From NCBI GenBank assembly GCA_021234155.1, contig JAJEKV010000021.1, forward strand, positions 15,949,563 to 16,013,562: a stretch of 64,000 nucleotides of DNA, given 5' to 3'. The first letter of the stretch is position 1. Every line of letters begins with the position of its first letter. The position numbers and the translations under genes were made by a program. This DNA comes from Isoetes taiwanensis (lineage: Eukaryota; Streptophyta; Lycopodiopsida; Isoetales; Isoetaceae). The notes under the pieces were generated by a model that searched no databases, had not been told where the DNA came from, and worked only from the letters and a program-made list of their open reading frames with translations. Shown here piece after piece: positions 12,412 through 23,859 of this stretch.

Positions 12412-12577
12412 TCTATCTATCTATCTATCTATCTATCCATCCATCCATCCATCCATCCATCCATCCATCCATCCATCCATCCATCCATCCATCCATCCAT
12501 CCATCCATCCATCCATCCATCTATCCATCCATCTATCTACCCACCCACCCACCCACCCACCCATCCATAAATAAATA
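12412..12577. repeat. Compound tetranucleotide microsatellite (CTAT/CCAT/CCAC)
   Basis: The array runs from (CTAT)n through a long (CCAT)n block to (CCAC)n, about 165 bp in all. The unit drifts by single substitutions (CTAT to CCAT to CCAC), as expected of slippage plus point mutation. The Ile/His/Pro/Ser repeat ORFs seen in several frames here come from the array and are not genes. Confidence 0.98.
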
Positions 12578-12848
12578 GTTGTCATGTGATTGTCAAATTG
12601 CAGCAACTCCATGCTTGGATCAACATCGTGGTAGTAGAGGTTATTTGCCATATCCCATTGGTCCTCACAAATTATCAATTCCACAAATAAGATTGGGAAG
12701 ATTATCAAATCAATGGTGATAATCACCTCCAACAGCTATTTAAAGGAGGTTAAACCTCCCCTCTCAATGATCATGGCAGATAACCCTCTCGGCCTATCAG
12801 TCTCGAGGGTTATATGCCATAATCATCTCGAGGGGAGGTTAACCTCCT

Positions 12849-12914
12849 CATCCATCCATCCATCCATCTATCCATCCATCCATCCATCCATCCATCCATC
12901 CATCCATCCATCTA
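12849..12914. repeat. Second (CCAT)n microsatellite
   Basis: A 66-bp (CCAT)n array with one CTAT interruption lies 271 bp after the end of the first array and in the same orientation. The 12700-12850 spacer holds several copies of an AGGTTAACCTCC-like motif, some of them inverted. Confidence 0.95.
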
Positions 12915-13748
12915 TTGATTATATAAAATGAGATCTGATTGATGACCACTATGGAGGGATGAGCGTCCATGTTTCTAACATAAAAAGGTACCTTTTACAC
13001 CTTCTGACATATGTTTCAAAGCATGCCCAAGGTCCAAATGATTGAACATCAAGTTTATACTTTATTCAGTACTTGATTATTTAGTAATTAGATAGGCAAA
13101 TAGAAATTTTATGTTGGAGAGACATGTATAAAAAGAAAATAAGTAGTTCATATACAATTGTCTAATACTGGGTGGGACATAGTGATTGGAACTCTAGAAT
13201 GTAAATTACTCTGCAGCCAAAATTGACATTTCCACAATCTGTGGACTCCTAACAAAATGTAATGTGTATTATTCTTGAAAAGAGGAATTTCCTCATGTTG
13301 TATAATGTTCCTCTACTTTATATGATAAAGACCCTATCCTTTAGTCACCATAAACTTGCACAAGTTTCAATCATGTTGTGCCCTACCAAGAGCTTCAACA
13401 TCACAAAGGGCGAACGCCGATAAAAGATTTGATTCTATCATAAATTGTGAATAGGCAGTAGTTGTTTTATTTAATTGCATAAATTCCCAAGTTGGTTTGA
13501 TGAGTTCTACATAAAAGGGACAAAATCTCTGGTGAGGGGTCTCATGGATGTATCATGTAATAATGCTCAAGAACAAGGGGAGGATGCAGTGGGAGATCAT
13601 CAATCTGATTTGATATGGATCGCAATGAGAGAATGCTTCACATGTTTGAGTAAGTTGTACAACCCATTTTGAGAAAGACCAGCCCATGTCCCTGAAGCTA
13701 AGGGTTTGAAGAGCAAACAACTTGCTATAAATACAACTTATCAAAGGC
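12915..13748. other. No gene recognised; probable 3' flank of the VQ gene
   Basis: AT-rich. The part next to 13748 lies downstream of the minus-strand VQ gene and should contain its 3' UTR. No polyadenylation signal could be assigned with confidence. Confidence 0.35.
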
Positions 13749-14399
13749 TCAACTAGGAGAAGAAAACTGAGGAAGGTCATTAGTAATATACTCAGGGGTA
13801 ATGACGCTAGTAAAAGTGCCATGGATTTGATCACCAAGGCTTTGTTTGCACTCAATATAGGCAGATGAATGAAAGGTAGCTATACTTGGAAGACTAGGGG
13901 TTTGAAAAGGAAAGAACTTACCATCATAGAAGGGCTGAGGAAGGCATTCGGAGTAATAATGAGGAAGATCATGCAAATGATATTGGGGGGTGATGGTGCT
14001 AGGAGAAGTGCCAAGGAATTTAGTACCAAAACTTTCTTTACTTTGAGAAGGAAGGCATTGGTTGGAGCCACAAGGTTGAGTGTGTTGGCTACATGATTTG
14101 GAAGAGGAGGCTAGATCTGGCTTAGGAAGGCAATTCTCATGAGATTTGGATTTGGATTTGGATTTGGATTTGGCTGTCTTGCAGCGCAGGCGCGTGCCCG
14201 GGTTTCCTGTGAGAGATTGAACCAGCCACATGAAATTACTGGCATCTGTCTGGTGCACCTTTGGTGAACGGGTATGGATTATCACTGGCTGCCTATGCTG
14301 CACATCCGGCAATGGCTTTCTCGTCTTGCCAATTACTCCAGACTCCCTGTTCATCTTCAAAACCGCTGGCCTGCTGATCTTACCTCCCTTTCTATTCAT
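13749..14399 (-). CDS. VQ motif-containing protein, intact and single-exon
   Basis: This intact 216-residue ORF on the minus strand starts at ATG 14399. Residues about 53-63 read NFMWLVQSLTG, which fits the VQ consensus FxxxVQxLTG exactly. It is preceded by PVIIHTRSPKVHQTDAS, the Ile-Ile-x-Thr-x-Ser-Pro-Lys block commonly found just upstream of the VQ motif. VQ proteins are plant nuclear cofactors that bind WRKY transcription factors and are MAP-kinase substrates, and they are often intronless, as here. A Lys-Ser run (SKSKSKSKS) follows the motif and comes from a GATTTG hexamer repeat. The C-terminal half contains two related blocks (FLGTSPSTITPQYHLHDLP and IHGTFTSVITPEYITNDLP). No stops or shifts were seen. 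The nearby plus-strand ORFs (13869-14096, 14230-14561) are shadows of this gene or lie in its upstream flank. Confidence 0.85.
   Translation of the reverse strand: MNRKGGKISRPAVLKMNRESGVIGKTRKPLPDVQHRQPVIIHTRSPKVHQTDASNFMWLVQSLTGNPGTRLRCKTAKSKSKSKSKSHENCLPKPDLASSSKSCSQHTQPCGSNQCLPSQSKESFGTKFLGTSPSTITPQYHLHDLPHYYSECLPQPFYDGKFFPFQTPSLPSIATFHSSAYIECKQSLGDQIHGTFTSVITPEYITNDLPQFSSPS
14142..14173. repeat. (GATTTG)5 repeat inside the VQ gene
   Basis: Five in-frame hexamers encode the alternating Lys-Ser run of the minus-strand VQ protein. Because the unit is six bases, length changes would keep the reading frame. Confidence 0.9.
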
Positions 14400-15957
14400 T
14401 TTTTGCAGATGCCCAACAAATCTACGTACTATTTACCCGATTTTCGTCAGAACTTTCCGGCAATTTGTCGCTGTTGTAGACAGCCCAAATCCGGCCTTAA
14501 ACCCAAATCTCCGAAAAATCTCAACCCACAAACAGCTGCAGCATTGACTCTGCAAATTTGATCCCTGATCAGAAATACTGCTGCGCTGGCTTTCAATCCC
14601 GGATCAGGTACAGAGGTCCTTTTATTGCTGAATTTTTTGGAGTTGACTTGGAGTAAGCTTCCGAGCAGCAGATTTGTACGACTAGCCCAGGAGTGCTGAG
14701 AATTGGCCAGTGATTCCATCAACCGACCTCAGGAATTCAACCCCTGTGCAAGAACTAAGGAGCAAAAACACGTTTTTAGGATGAGAGGTTTCTTTTAGCT
14801 CTCGCTTCATCCTCGCCGTTCATCATCTTAGCACGGCTGCCTTTTTGGACGGTCCACATTTGCAAGAGTCGTCTAGATGCACTTTGTGGAATAATGTGCA
14901 TGCAGACAACATGCACGTTTATGGACTTTTCTCCTCCTCCTTTTTAGACCTCATTATAGTCGTCATGTAACTTTTCATCCAGCGCTTTAAATCCCTACAT
15001 GTAGCTGTGAATTTGCCACGTACATGTATTCCTATGGTGCATCTTATCAACAAATCACAAGCAACAATTGAATTGAATTGAATTCCGTGGAGTCCAATTG
15101 GCCTATGTGATTTTCTTCGAGAAATATTTTGTTGCGACTTAAGGTTTGAACATCTTACTCTTAGATTGTGCAATTGACATCCTACCTAAAAGGAAATAAT
15201 GTCCCACACGTATTGCTTGCTACTTGTAAACTAACTTGTTAAGTAGCAATTTGGTTATCTAATGCGATTGCCAATCTTTCATGCCATTCAAGATTGCCTC
15301 AAATAACACAACCTGCACTCTAAATGGATCACTTCAAGATACCCAAAGCCACCACCCCCAAAACAACAAATTGCCCCTTAACGGGGGCAATCCAAAAAAA
15401 AAATGACTACAACATGATCCACCAGCTCAAGGAGACATAAAGCGAAATGTTTGCGGCAGTCTTGACGACCACTATAAACTTCTTGCACATTGAAATTGTC
15501 TTGAGTAAACCAGTAGATAATTAGACTTTAAACTATAACTTGTATATATGCCCTAGTTTTTTTAATTTATTACAATGGGGGTTTACAATGAAAGGGTATT
15601 TTTTGGCGTATTTCAATTTAAAAACTTCAAAGATATATTGAAGCATGCTTTAGAATTGCATGTTAAAAAAGTGATAAATTAGAATTAAATGATAACCCTT
15701 ATCTTAATATATCTACTCTTATATAATTTATTCACACCAAGATTCGATTCCTTGATGCCTTAGATTCCCGAGTGGGGGAAAAAACCGCGAGGGAAAAATA
15801 TTTGGGGAAAAATAGCAGATGAAGCCACGTTCTTATCCTTATCTGCTTCAACAGCATCTACTTCAGCACGCGTTTAGGCGTGGTAGTCGGATCTGAGGTT
15901 TGAAGCCCCAGGTGGCGAAATCCATGAACAAGGATTCACCGACATAGCCATAGCTTG
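14400..15957. other. Intergenic interval; upstream flank of the VQ gene
   Basis: The part next to 14400 is the promoter and 5' flank of the minus-strand VQ gene. It has several short open stretches but no motif. The rest (about 14750-15950) is AT-rich, with no coding region that I can support. Confidence 0.35.
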
Positions 15958-15962
15958 CTGCC

Positions 15963-15970
15963 TATATAAG
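15963..15970 (+). promoter_or_regulatory. Possible TATA box upstream of the 2OG oxygenase locus
   Basis: TATATAAG lies about 590 bp before the first plausible start codon (16553) of the plus-strand 2OG oxygenase locus. It sits at the switch from AT-rich to mixed composition. This is a motif match only. Confidence 0.25.
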
Positions 15971-16015
15971 TCGAATCTTCTTTTTTTATTTTTGGAGTGG
16001 GTTGGGTACCGTGCC

Positions 16016-16053
16016 AGGGAACGCCGCATCTTACACCGCATGCGGCGTTCCCT
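16016..16053. repeat. Perfect inverted repeat with 14-bp arms
   Basis: AGGGAACGCCGCAT (16016-16029) and ATGCGGCGTTCCCT (16040-16053) are exact reverse complements around a 10-bp loop. A further GC-rich dyad (TGCGT...ACGCA, about 16062-16084) follows. This may be a stable 5' UTR hairpin or a small mobile-element end. Confidence 0.8.
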
Positions 16054-16552
16054 TCCACTTTGCGTTCCCCCTAGCGGGACGCAGGTTGCCGGAATTGAAT
16101 GCCATGAATTTGAACATCGAATTTTTTCTTTTTCCTCTTCTGCCTCTGGCATTCCTCAGTTCGAATCTTCTTGGCAAAGCGTCCTCACCATCGGACTTGC
16201 CTATGGCTTCTGCATCTCAAACCTTCTATTCCTCAAGAAGTGGGATCTCTATTTTCTTGGCTATGGCAGCTTCGGCAGGTTGGCTATGGCAGTTCCGGCA
16301 GGTTCTGGTCCGAAGAAAAACATGTTCGATTTTGCATTGTATTGCAATATGGGCCGAATGGGGTTCCTTCCGAGTTGGCCTGTTTCCACGGCTAAATCTT
16401 TTTTTCAACTGGGTATTCGCTCTTCTATTTCGAGTAGCAGGTTAGCATTGAATCAGTTCTTTTTCTTCTATTCCGTGCACAATTTTTCCTGTTTTCTTTT
16501 ACCAGTATCTGTTGTCGTTTTTATACTTCTTCACTGAGAGACTGAGAAGAGC

Positions 16553-16708
16553 ATGGATGTCTTGAATCGATCGAGCTCTTTCAATGGTACCACTACTTCC
16601 TCTTGGATTTTCCATCGAAAATATCATACTGAAAGCTCCTTAGTCAAGCTTGAGTCTGAGCTACTGGAGTTTTTAAATGCCAGAAGAGGTTATGATGTAG
16701 AATATTAG
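16553..16708 (+). CDS. Possible first exon of the 2OG oxygenase locus
   Basis: ATG at 16553 opens 51 codons (MDVLNRSSSFNGTTTSSWIF at the N-terminus, then a Leu/Glu-rich segment LVKLESELLEFL), stopping at 16706. The stretch is coding-like and lies about 820 bp upstream of the first recognisable exon of the plus-strand 2OG oxygenase pseudogene. I could not match it to the usual N-terminus of that family, and no splice junction is certain. It could instead be a separate small ORF. Confidence 0.3.
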   Translation: MDVLNRSSSFNGTTTSSWIFHRKYHTESSLVKLESELLEFLNARRGYDVEY

Positions 16709-17527
16709 GGCAAGATTTAGTTCTGAAGCATGAAATCAGTATTACTTCTTTGCTTTTTATTTGCCTAATTGGCATGGAACCATCGTTCCTAAATCAGCTT
16801 TTGCGTTTGCTATTCATTTCTATAGGGTCTGGACATCATCAAAATGGGCTGCAGTGAGATAAATCAAGTTTAATTTTTCTTAAATGCTAAGAGTTCCAAT
16901 TTTTCCTTATCCATTTTTCATTGCAGATAACTGACTGTATGTTTGCAGCTTGCATAGGTGATGCCCAGTTTGCTGCAATGAAATGACAAAGGATGTTTTA
17001 CATGGGACAATGGTTCCTTGCAATGAGATTTTTCAGGAGTTATAATGTTTCACAGGAAAGAAAATGTTATCAGAATATGCCCATGGCTTTTATTTCGTTG
17101 CTACATGTTCAACGTAGATGCTGGAGCCATATCTTTGTACAAATTTTAACTAATTTGTACATGTGCAACTATAGGCTGAACTTGACTTGCCCAGGCGTCA
17201 ATGCTTTTAAAGAAGTGGATTCCAAGTTCAGCCTTGACGATCATAGTATAGGTCTCCAGTAGAGGCAAGTACCGCCAGGGAAGATACACATGTCATTGTG
17301 GACTGTGGCAGTGGAGTTCCTGGTTATTATAAACATTTTGAAAATTGCAAATGTGTGTGACCGTCACATCTGTCAAAAAGGTTAGGATACACTAAAACCA
17401 TGTCATTCTTTGAATTCTTGATGGTTCAACTAGGATGATTTTGTTGTATCCTACATTTTCATGGTGCCAATACAACTGTGAGTAAACTCCTCACAGCCCT
17501 TACATGAAGAGCTCTAAACACTTGCAG

Positions 17528-18067
17528 CAAAAGGTTTTTTTGGTTCAAACTTTTTAAGAAGCTATAAAAGAAGGCAATGTACATGCTTTAAGCTCAATAT
17601 TGACAGGGCATGCTCCTAGTGTATACACTTTTGAAATGCTAGAACCCTCCTTTTGTTCTATGGTGCTGGATGAGGTATCTTGGCTCATAAGTATTATGTT
17701 GGCTTTTTCTTATAATAACTATGGTAGTTTTAATTTGTTCAGGTGGAGCACTTCGAATAATGTGCTCAAGAAACTAAAGTAAAAGTCATGAGACTGAAGA
17801 CAATGAATAACTATGGGGTTATGCTTGATGACGTTGGTATGGAAGGCATGCTTGATCTGCTTATGATGAAGTTCATCGGCCCATTTGCTCAAGTATGTTT
17901 TTGTCCTCTTTGCATTTACGTCACATGTTTTTTTCAGGTGAGTTTTCTTATTTTGAACAAGTTCTGCCTGCTGCATGCAGTGCCATTTCTTAACGTTGGT
18001 GGTTCAATACATGATACCCACCATGGATATGTTGTAGAATACAATATAGGGAAAGATCTTGAATTTG
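17528..18067 (+). pseudogene. 2OG-Fe(II) oxygenase (PKHD-like) pseudogene, 5' exons
   Basis: Three exons are visible: 17528-17674, 17743-17892 and 17938-18067, separated by 68- and 45-bp GT-AG introns. They encode SVYTFEMLEPSFCSMVLDE, then ETKVKVMRLKTMNNYGVMLD, then VGGSIHDTHHGYVVEYNIGK. These are the conserved blocks before the iron-binding motif in plant 2OG-Fe(II) oxygenases of the prolyl/lysyl-hydroxylase-like type. The third exon ends in phase 1 (one G of a glycine codon) at a GTAAAC donor. The matching next exon lies 19.8 kb away at 37912, with a Helitron between them. In-frame TAA codons at 17555 and 17758 make this copy a pseudogene. Family assignment is from motif memory and needs a search. 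Confidence 0.75.
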
Positions 18068-18185
18068 GTAAACGAGGTTGATTCTGCCTACTAAGGAGCA
18101 GTCCATTAAGATGGCTTTCATCTGTGTGTGTTAAATTGTTCATGTTTTTCTGTTACGAGCAGTATATTAAGATGGTTGCCATCTA

Positions 18186-18240
18186 TCAACCTTTTTAATT
18201 TGGAAATTTCCGGCATGGCGGAAAAGTTTTTGGTTTTTTT
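18186..18240 (+). other. Helitron 1 5' terminus
   Basis: TCAACCTTTTTAATTTGG at 18186 matches TCAATCTTTTTAATTTGG at 38671 at 17 of 18 positions. Similarity continues for more than 100 bp (T-rich runs, GATTTT, AAAAATCG). Both begin with TC preceded by A. The shared edge is abrupt: upstream sequences are unrelated. Confidence 0.75.
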
Positions 18241-18541
18241 TTTTTTAATCGATTTTACTAAGATTGTTAGGTATTTCGTTGCCGGAAAAATTTTCCATTG
18301 TTCTAAAAATCGAGTGTTGGGAAGTATTGAGGGTTTTTGGCCTTCCGTCCATGCATGTTGGACGATTTGCTCCACGAATCCATGTCCTAGGTGTGCAAAA
18401 AGAGTGGTGAGTTTGAGGTGTTGAAGGCCTGCCATCCGAAATTGATGCCCATTGTATAAGAGTGAGTGAGAATCGAAAGTGATCAGCACTAGAATTTGAG
18501 ATTGGAGGTGAGTAAAGTTTTGAAAGTTTCTGATTTTTAGA

Positions 18542-20073
18542 ATGGCTGGCAGTTCTGATGTGTGATGTTTTGATAATGTTCCTTGTTCTTCTTTTCGGTC
18601 TTCTGGTGTGCCCTCTTCTATTGAATCTGATGCTCCTCATGTGCCCTCTTCTTCTGATGTGCCCTCTTCTGTTGGATGTGATGCCCCATGTTCTGATCCT
18701 CCTTCCTCTGTTCCATGTTCCTTTTCAAGTAGCAGAGAGACTAGGATCGTTCCTATTCGTAGTTTAAGTCCCTATATCTTGAATTGGAAGATTAAGTGTA
18801 GAGTGACCGCAAGGGTAGCATTAAAAAAATTTGCATCCTCCAGAGTTACTGGCGTTTTGTTCCATTTTGATGTCATGGATTTGGAATCATCTGAGATACG
18901 AGTGGTATGTTTTAATGCCCTGGCTACAAAATTTGATAGACATATCCAAATTGGCAAGGTTTTGACTATATCAAAAGGGATGTTTAAGCCTGCAAATAAG
19001 ATTTTCAATCAGTTAAGTCATTCGTGGGAATTGTATTTACAAGATGGTTCTATCGTTGAAGAGTGTGACGATGATAAAACTATTCTGCATCACATGTATC
19101 AGTTTGTGTCCATTGCAGACTTAGAATTTAAAGATAGGGATTCTGTGGTTGATGTTATTGGTGTTATTACTGGAGTAGAGGAGGCATGACATGTGCATCA
19201 TAAGAATGGAAGCCCCGTTGATCGTAGAATTATTCATATGAAGGATGAATCTGGTAAGCAGATTGAGATCACTATGTGGGGGCAGGTGTCATTGCGAGAG
19301 GGCATGCAAATCGAGGAGGCTATGAGTGCGAATAGGGACCCAATTGTCACGATAAGAGGGGCGAAGGTGAGTGATTATGCAACTAAATCGTTGGTTACTC
19401 TTCAATCGAGCCAGGCATGCAAGTAAACCCCTTCATTCCTGAAGCTAGGGCATTAAGGGCATGGTTTATTAAAGAGGGCAAAAGGAGTGTTTCTGTTTCT
19501 CTCACAATGACTGCACAGCCATTGGCTGTTGATGATTCTTTAAAGTTTGTCTCTGAGCTATCTGAGGTGGCTCTTAGGGATGTTGAGAAACCAATGTTAG
19601 TAAAGTTAAGAGGCACAATAACAAATATGAAGCATGATCTGTTGTACTATGCAGCATGCCCATTGAAATGTGGCAACCGCCAATGTCTGAAGAAGGTGAG
19701 GGCTACTGAAGATGGTCTATGGCATTGCATTAGCTGCAATGTTTGTGTGAAAGAGTGCTCATACAGGTATGTAATCTCGCTGTAGGTATCAGACCATACA
19801 GGAACTTTATGGGTCACTGCTTTCCAAGATATAGGTGAGCTGATATTTGGTTGTACAACAAAGCAATTAGATCTCTGGAAACTCACAGACATTTGAAGGT
19901 TTAATGCGATTGTGCAAGCAACATTCTTCAAAACCTTCCAGTTCAGAATTAGAATAAAGGAGGAGAAATATAATGATGTGGAAAGGAACAAGTATATTGT
20001 GGAAAAAGTTGATGCTGTGAATTATTCGATGGGATGTGCGCAGCTGATCGAAGCAATGCAGAAATTGTGTTAG
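18542..20073 (+). pseudogene. RPA70-like single-stranded DNA-binding protein, Helitron-borne
   Basis: The gene is intronless, with ATG at 18542, about 356 bp inside the Helitron. After a Ser/Pro-rich leader come OB-fold regions like those of replication protein A 70-kDa subunits: SLSPYILNWKIKCRV (DBD-A start), VVDVIGVITGVEE, IIHMKDESGKQIEITMWGQV and NPFIPEARALRAWF. A zinc-type region with CPLKCGNRQC and WHCISCNVC follows, then VSDHTGTLWVTAFQDIGE (DBD-C). It lacks the N-terminal protein-interaction domain of cellular RPA70. Plant Helitrons are known to carry RPA-like ORFs, thought to coat single strands during rolling-circle transposition. Stops at 18563 (TGA), 19187 (TGA) and 19783 (TAG), and a frameshift near 19420, make it a pseudogene. 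Stop context suggests C-to-T decay. Confidence 0.85.
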
Positions 20074-21693
20074 GGTTTATTGTACTTATTGCGTATTGTG
20101 TTCAATGTGGATTTGTGAGTAGTGTAGAATATCCTTTCTTCTCACTTCCTGATGGGAATTTTGCCTATAAATTTTGTGCGCGATGTCGCAGCAGCTTATG
20201 TATTGAATAATTAAAACAGTTGTATTTTTTGGATCGTCTAAATTGCACAAAATTGCAACATGAATCAAGTGTTACATTTCTGACCCTCTCCATAAACCAA
20301 AAGGCTGGAATCCTGCCCCATTGCTGGGAGCAGAAGCTTGCTTTTTCATAATTTGAGTAGCAATTTAGGCTGGGATTGCATCTTGCTTTTGGTCATGTAT
20401 CTTGGATTCTGCTCTTGCATAATAACAACTTATGTGCTAAGTAATCAGAAGACTTTTGTCTTTGCTTTCTAATGAAGGGGTTTTTACGATGTGCAATGAT
20501 TTCCAGTGGAAACGATTCAAACTTCAATGTCATCGATGAGAGCTTGAACAAATCATTATTTGCCAACTTGAGGTAGCTTTGACCTCTTTTTGACTTATTC
20601 ATTATTGTCATGCATGCATAATTCTTTGATTTTGGGAAGAACAATTAGTATACAATATCTTCAGTAGGCTCCGCTTGAGTGTTGTTTCTAGGTATCAAAT
20701 CTGTGCAGGCCCCTATTGTTCTTCTTCACAGGCTTCAGGATTTTAATGATGCAACGCTCATTCTTGCATAGGATCATCTAATTGTTGCGGTGGAAGATAG
20801 TCATAAATCATATCCACAAAGCGGCTTGAGCATCTTACAGATTCAACTTCAGCATATATTGGTAAGGATTCAAGCCTTATCTGGTATGTTACATTTGCAT
20901 CCTTTACTATGTTGCTCTACTATGATCAGCTGTAATTACTCTAATTATTGTAATATTGTAATTTGAGCTATTACTAACACTTCGTCGAATCTTTGAGCAC
21001 CCTGTTATGTCAGAGGTGAGTTGCCATTTAGGACATATCCACGTCAAGAATTGATTCCATCACCTAATGCTCTCTTATGATTAGTGTACAGATGCCAACT
21101 GCTTGGCCCCACTACATCATAATCCCTTACAGAAATAAAGTTATTACACTTGGTTAAATCAGCATGCCTACAACTTGGATCATTGATGTGGCTGCAAAGA
21201 CTAATCCATACAACTGTAACTGTAGTACGCATGTTTCTTTCCAATACAACCATGCATTTTAGCACAGATCCTATCGATGCCATTCTTAGAATGTTAAACA
21301 TAGTATTACAGCATGTGGGTTGCATCATTGGCTAAAGCAGAATTAGTTGGCTGGGATTGTTGGCCGTGAAGTATTAGTGACAGGCTTCAGCCAAATAGGA
21401 CCTTCACTCGACCAGATTTCTGACCAGTTGTGGAATATGCTAATGTTTCCATGAGAAAAAGAACTGTTGGGATCTTGAGACAATACAGTATTGAATTGAA
21501 AATAGAGATTTTAAAGATTCTGTCAAGTAGATCAAAATGTTGGAAAGGGAATGGTTGACCTCGCTTGACTTGGATTATTGCACTCCAGGTTACCTGATAT
21601 TGTGTGTAGCAGTGCTTGACGTTTTGACAACCACATTTTCTAATGATGTGCAACGTGCAAATGATAAGACACAGTAAGGCTGTGTGTGGAGGC
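20074..21693. other. Helitron 1 interior, no gene recognised
   Basis: AT-rich sequence between the RPA-like ORF and the first retroelement fragment. Short open stretches show no motif. Confidence 0.4.
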
Positions 21694-21963
21694 CTATGTT
21701 ATCATGTGCTTGCCAAATGAGGAGACATAGTCTGTTAAGAATCTTGGATTCCCCAAGTCTTTACCTGCAAAATAAGAATCAACGTAGAATGTCATGGTGG
21801 ACCTTCTTTTATCCAAGTTAGCACCAGCAAAATCAGAATCTTTATAGAATTTGAGGATTGGCTGCTGAGACCACTCAGGAGAGTTTTTGAGAAATGCCAA
21901 TACATTTTTAGCATTTTCTTGGTGCTGCTCATAACGTGCATCAGAAGTTGTCAGATTCCACAT
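21694..21963 (-). pseudogene. Short Ty1/copia RNase H-like fragment
   Basis: The minus strand reads ILKFYKDSDFAGANLDKRRS followed by TMTFYVD. This resembles the copia RNase H motif DSDWAG...D.R(K/R)ST..Y. The asparagine- and glutamine-rich lead (LTTSDARYEQHQENAKNVLAFLKNS) fits the spacer before that motif. Only this piece is visible, so it is a small relic inside Helitron 1. Confidence 0.45.
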
Positions 21964-22439
21964 GTTTCCTCATAGAGGTGGTAACATCAGTGGTAGATTA
22001 CCCTATTGGGTCCTCTATGTTCATCTATCAACAAGTGGGCAAATTTATGTTGATGCCAAGCCTCCCTTGGTGTTTACTGTGAAGTCTCCAGAAATGTTGC
22101 TGGAAGCAAGGCCGAATAGCACATTGTTGGAATATCATTTTCAGACCACTCTCTGCATTGCTATAACCAGCAGTTGCAATTGCTCCTATCTGATATTGGG
22201 GAGTTAAGGCACCTTGGAAAGTAAAGCAACATGTATATGTTGGTCAATCTTGAGGCATTGTTTAATAGTTTTCCTCACACTATAAAAGAACATAAACACC
22301 AGAGCTTTATGCCACAGAGTGGGTTGTATGATGATGAGCAATTAAAGCACGCTTTGGTGTTCTGCCCTGCTACAGCTGCTGTAATAAAAGTAGACTATAA
22401 AAAAAAAGAGCTTTTAAATTTCAGGTGAGGGAGGACACG

Positions 22440-22960
22440 CTGAACCTTTTAAATGGCAATGCTTCAGCCAGGCTTTGGAAGAAACTTTTAGCATTAAAAC
22501 CATTGTGTCTGCAATGGTTGGAGGAAGTGCGCAGCACATTGGAGTTAACCAGGGTTGTGCGTTCTCTTTTACTCTATTGGACTTTAGATTGATGAACTGG
22601 AGGCTGACCTTGGGTGGACAAGACTCCATGCTCGGACAAAGAAAGCTTTCCTATATTGCTTTATGCTGATGATGCTGCGCTGATGTCTTCCTCCCCTCAA
22701 GGCGTTCAGAAACACTTGATAGCTTTAGAGGAATTTTGTAAAGGAAGGGAATTACTGGTTAATTCGCAAAGACAAAGGTGATGGTGTTTTAACACCTCTT
22801 GGAAGGCATTGAAGGAAAACTCTTTCTTCTTTGATGGGCAACCTCTAGAAATTGTATCAGCATACACATCTAGAATTTTCATGTCCTTCTTTCAGCCTAG
22901 AAAGTGCTGCTCAATCTAGAATTGCGCCTCCCTACCCAGTTGGAGAAACAACAAGTGGAG
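22440..22960 (+). pseudogene. Relic LINE reverse transcriptase fragment
   Basis: Several frames together give RT motifs in order: HIGVNQGCAFSFTL (motif B, normally GVRQGCPLSP), YADDAALMSSSPQGVQKHL (YADD box and following helix), LEEFCKGRELLVN and MVFNTSWKALKE. A segment with FFDGQPLEIVSAY follows. This is a LINE RT distinct in sequence from the one at 6.2-11.3 kb. It has at least three frame changes and no recognisable ends. It lies inside Helitron 1, on the same strand as the Helitron genes. Confidence 0.7.
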
Positions 22961-23189
22961 GTGGCCAAAACTTTTAGCTTTGTGGGTAACAGGTCTGCTC
23001 GACATCTCTGGTTAACTCCTTATCTTTATATGTTATCCAGGTAATGTTATTGATGTCTACATATATCATGTTCACAAGTAAACACCATTATTGATGGCCA
23101 ATGCTTAGGTATTTTACTGAGTTATATGAGGAGATTGTCAGTAACGTGGTTGATGTAGCAGGTTTTGTGACTAAGGCTTTTGTTGGCAC

Positions 23190-23320
23190 AGGTCTATAGG
23201 GTTACAAAGCAGACCCACAACAGCTGAAAAATGCAAGTATTATGAATTTTGCTGGCAGAGGTCTATAGGGTTGCAAAGCAGCATTATGTAGCTGCATGAA
23301 GATCTTCAACAGCCAAAAAA
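23190..23320. repeat. Direct repeat (about 70 bp unit)
   Basis: The block CAGGTCTATAGGGTTACAAA...CAGCTGAAAAATGCAAGT is repeated as AGAGGTCTATAGGGTTGCAA...CAGCCAAAAAATGCAAGT, with a 20-bp-longer interior in the second copy. The GGTCTATAG(G/T) core recurs at 24557 and 26681. Confidence 0.7.
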
Positions 23321-23859
23321 TGCAAGTTTTTCTTCTTTAAAGCTCTTTAGTTATGTGAAGGATATTGCTTTCTAGAGTTTCATGCCATTTAAAATCATGC
23401 ATCGCTGCTGGGTTTTAGGAGGCCACTTTGGAGATTGTGTAGCTAATGTCCTTAAAGATCATTAATAAAAGTTCAATTTGACATGACTGGTTGCATGATA
23501 TCAAGCTCCAATGGAATCATAGAATTGTTACTTCATTTTAGTGAGCGATGCTACATGTGGTGCATACATGCAAAGATGCTACAATTCCGATAGAAAATGG
23601 CCATGAAATGCAATTTCCCACCATTGCTTTGGACACTAGAATATGTTCTCAGCTCACTGAACTTCGGCAATGTACATGTATTGGTATATAGAACTTGAAG
23701 ACATTGGGTGAAAGTTTTATAGGCAAAAGACACATTTTCCTATACTTCTCAAAATAATATTCTATACCACATTCCCCTATTCTAACATACAATTTGAACC
23801 ATGTGAACCATCCATTAATCACATTCTAATGTACCATTTGAGCCACATTCCCCTTGTTC

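Noticed and set aside
12412-12914. Regular short repeats as a possible CRISPR array or as His/Pro/Ser/Ile repeat proteins
   Set aside because: They are tetranucleotide microsatellites without spacers. The open frames arise because the unit lacks stop codons.
16002-16537. Overlapping plus-strand ORFs of 147-181 codons
   Set aside because: Hydrophobic, no motif, overlapping in several frames and lying in the region upstream of the first plausible exon; more likely 5' flank or UTR.
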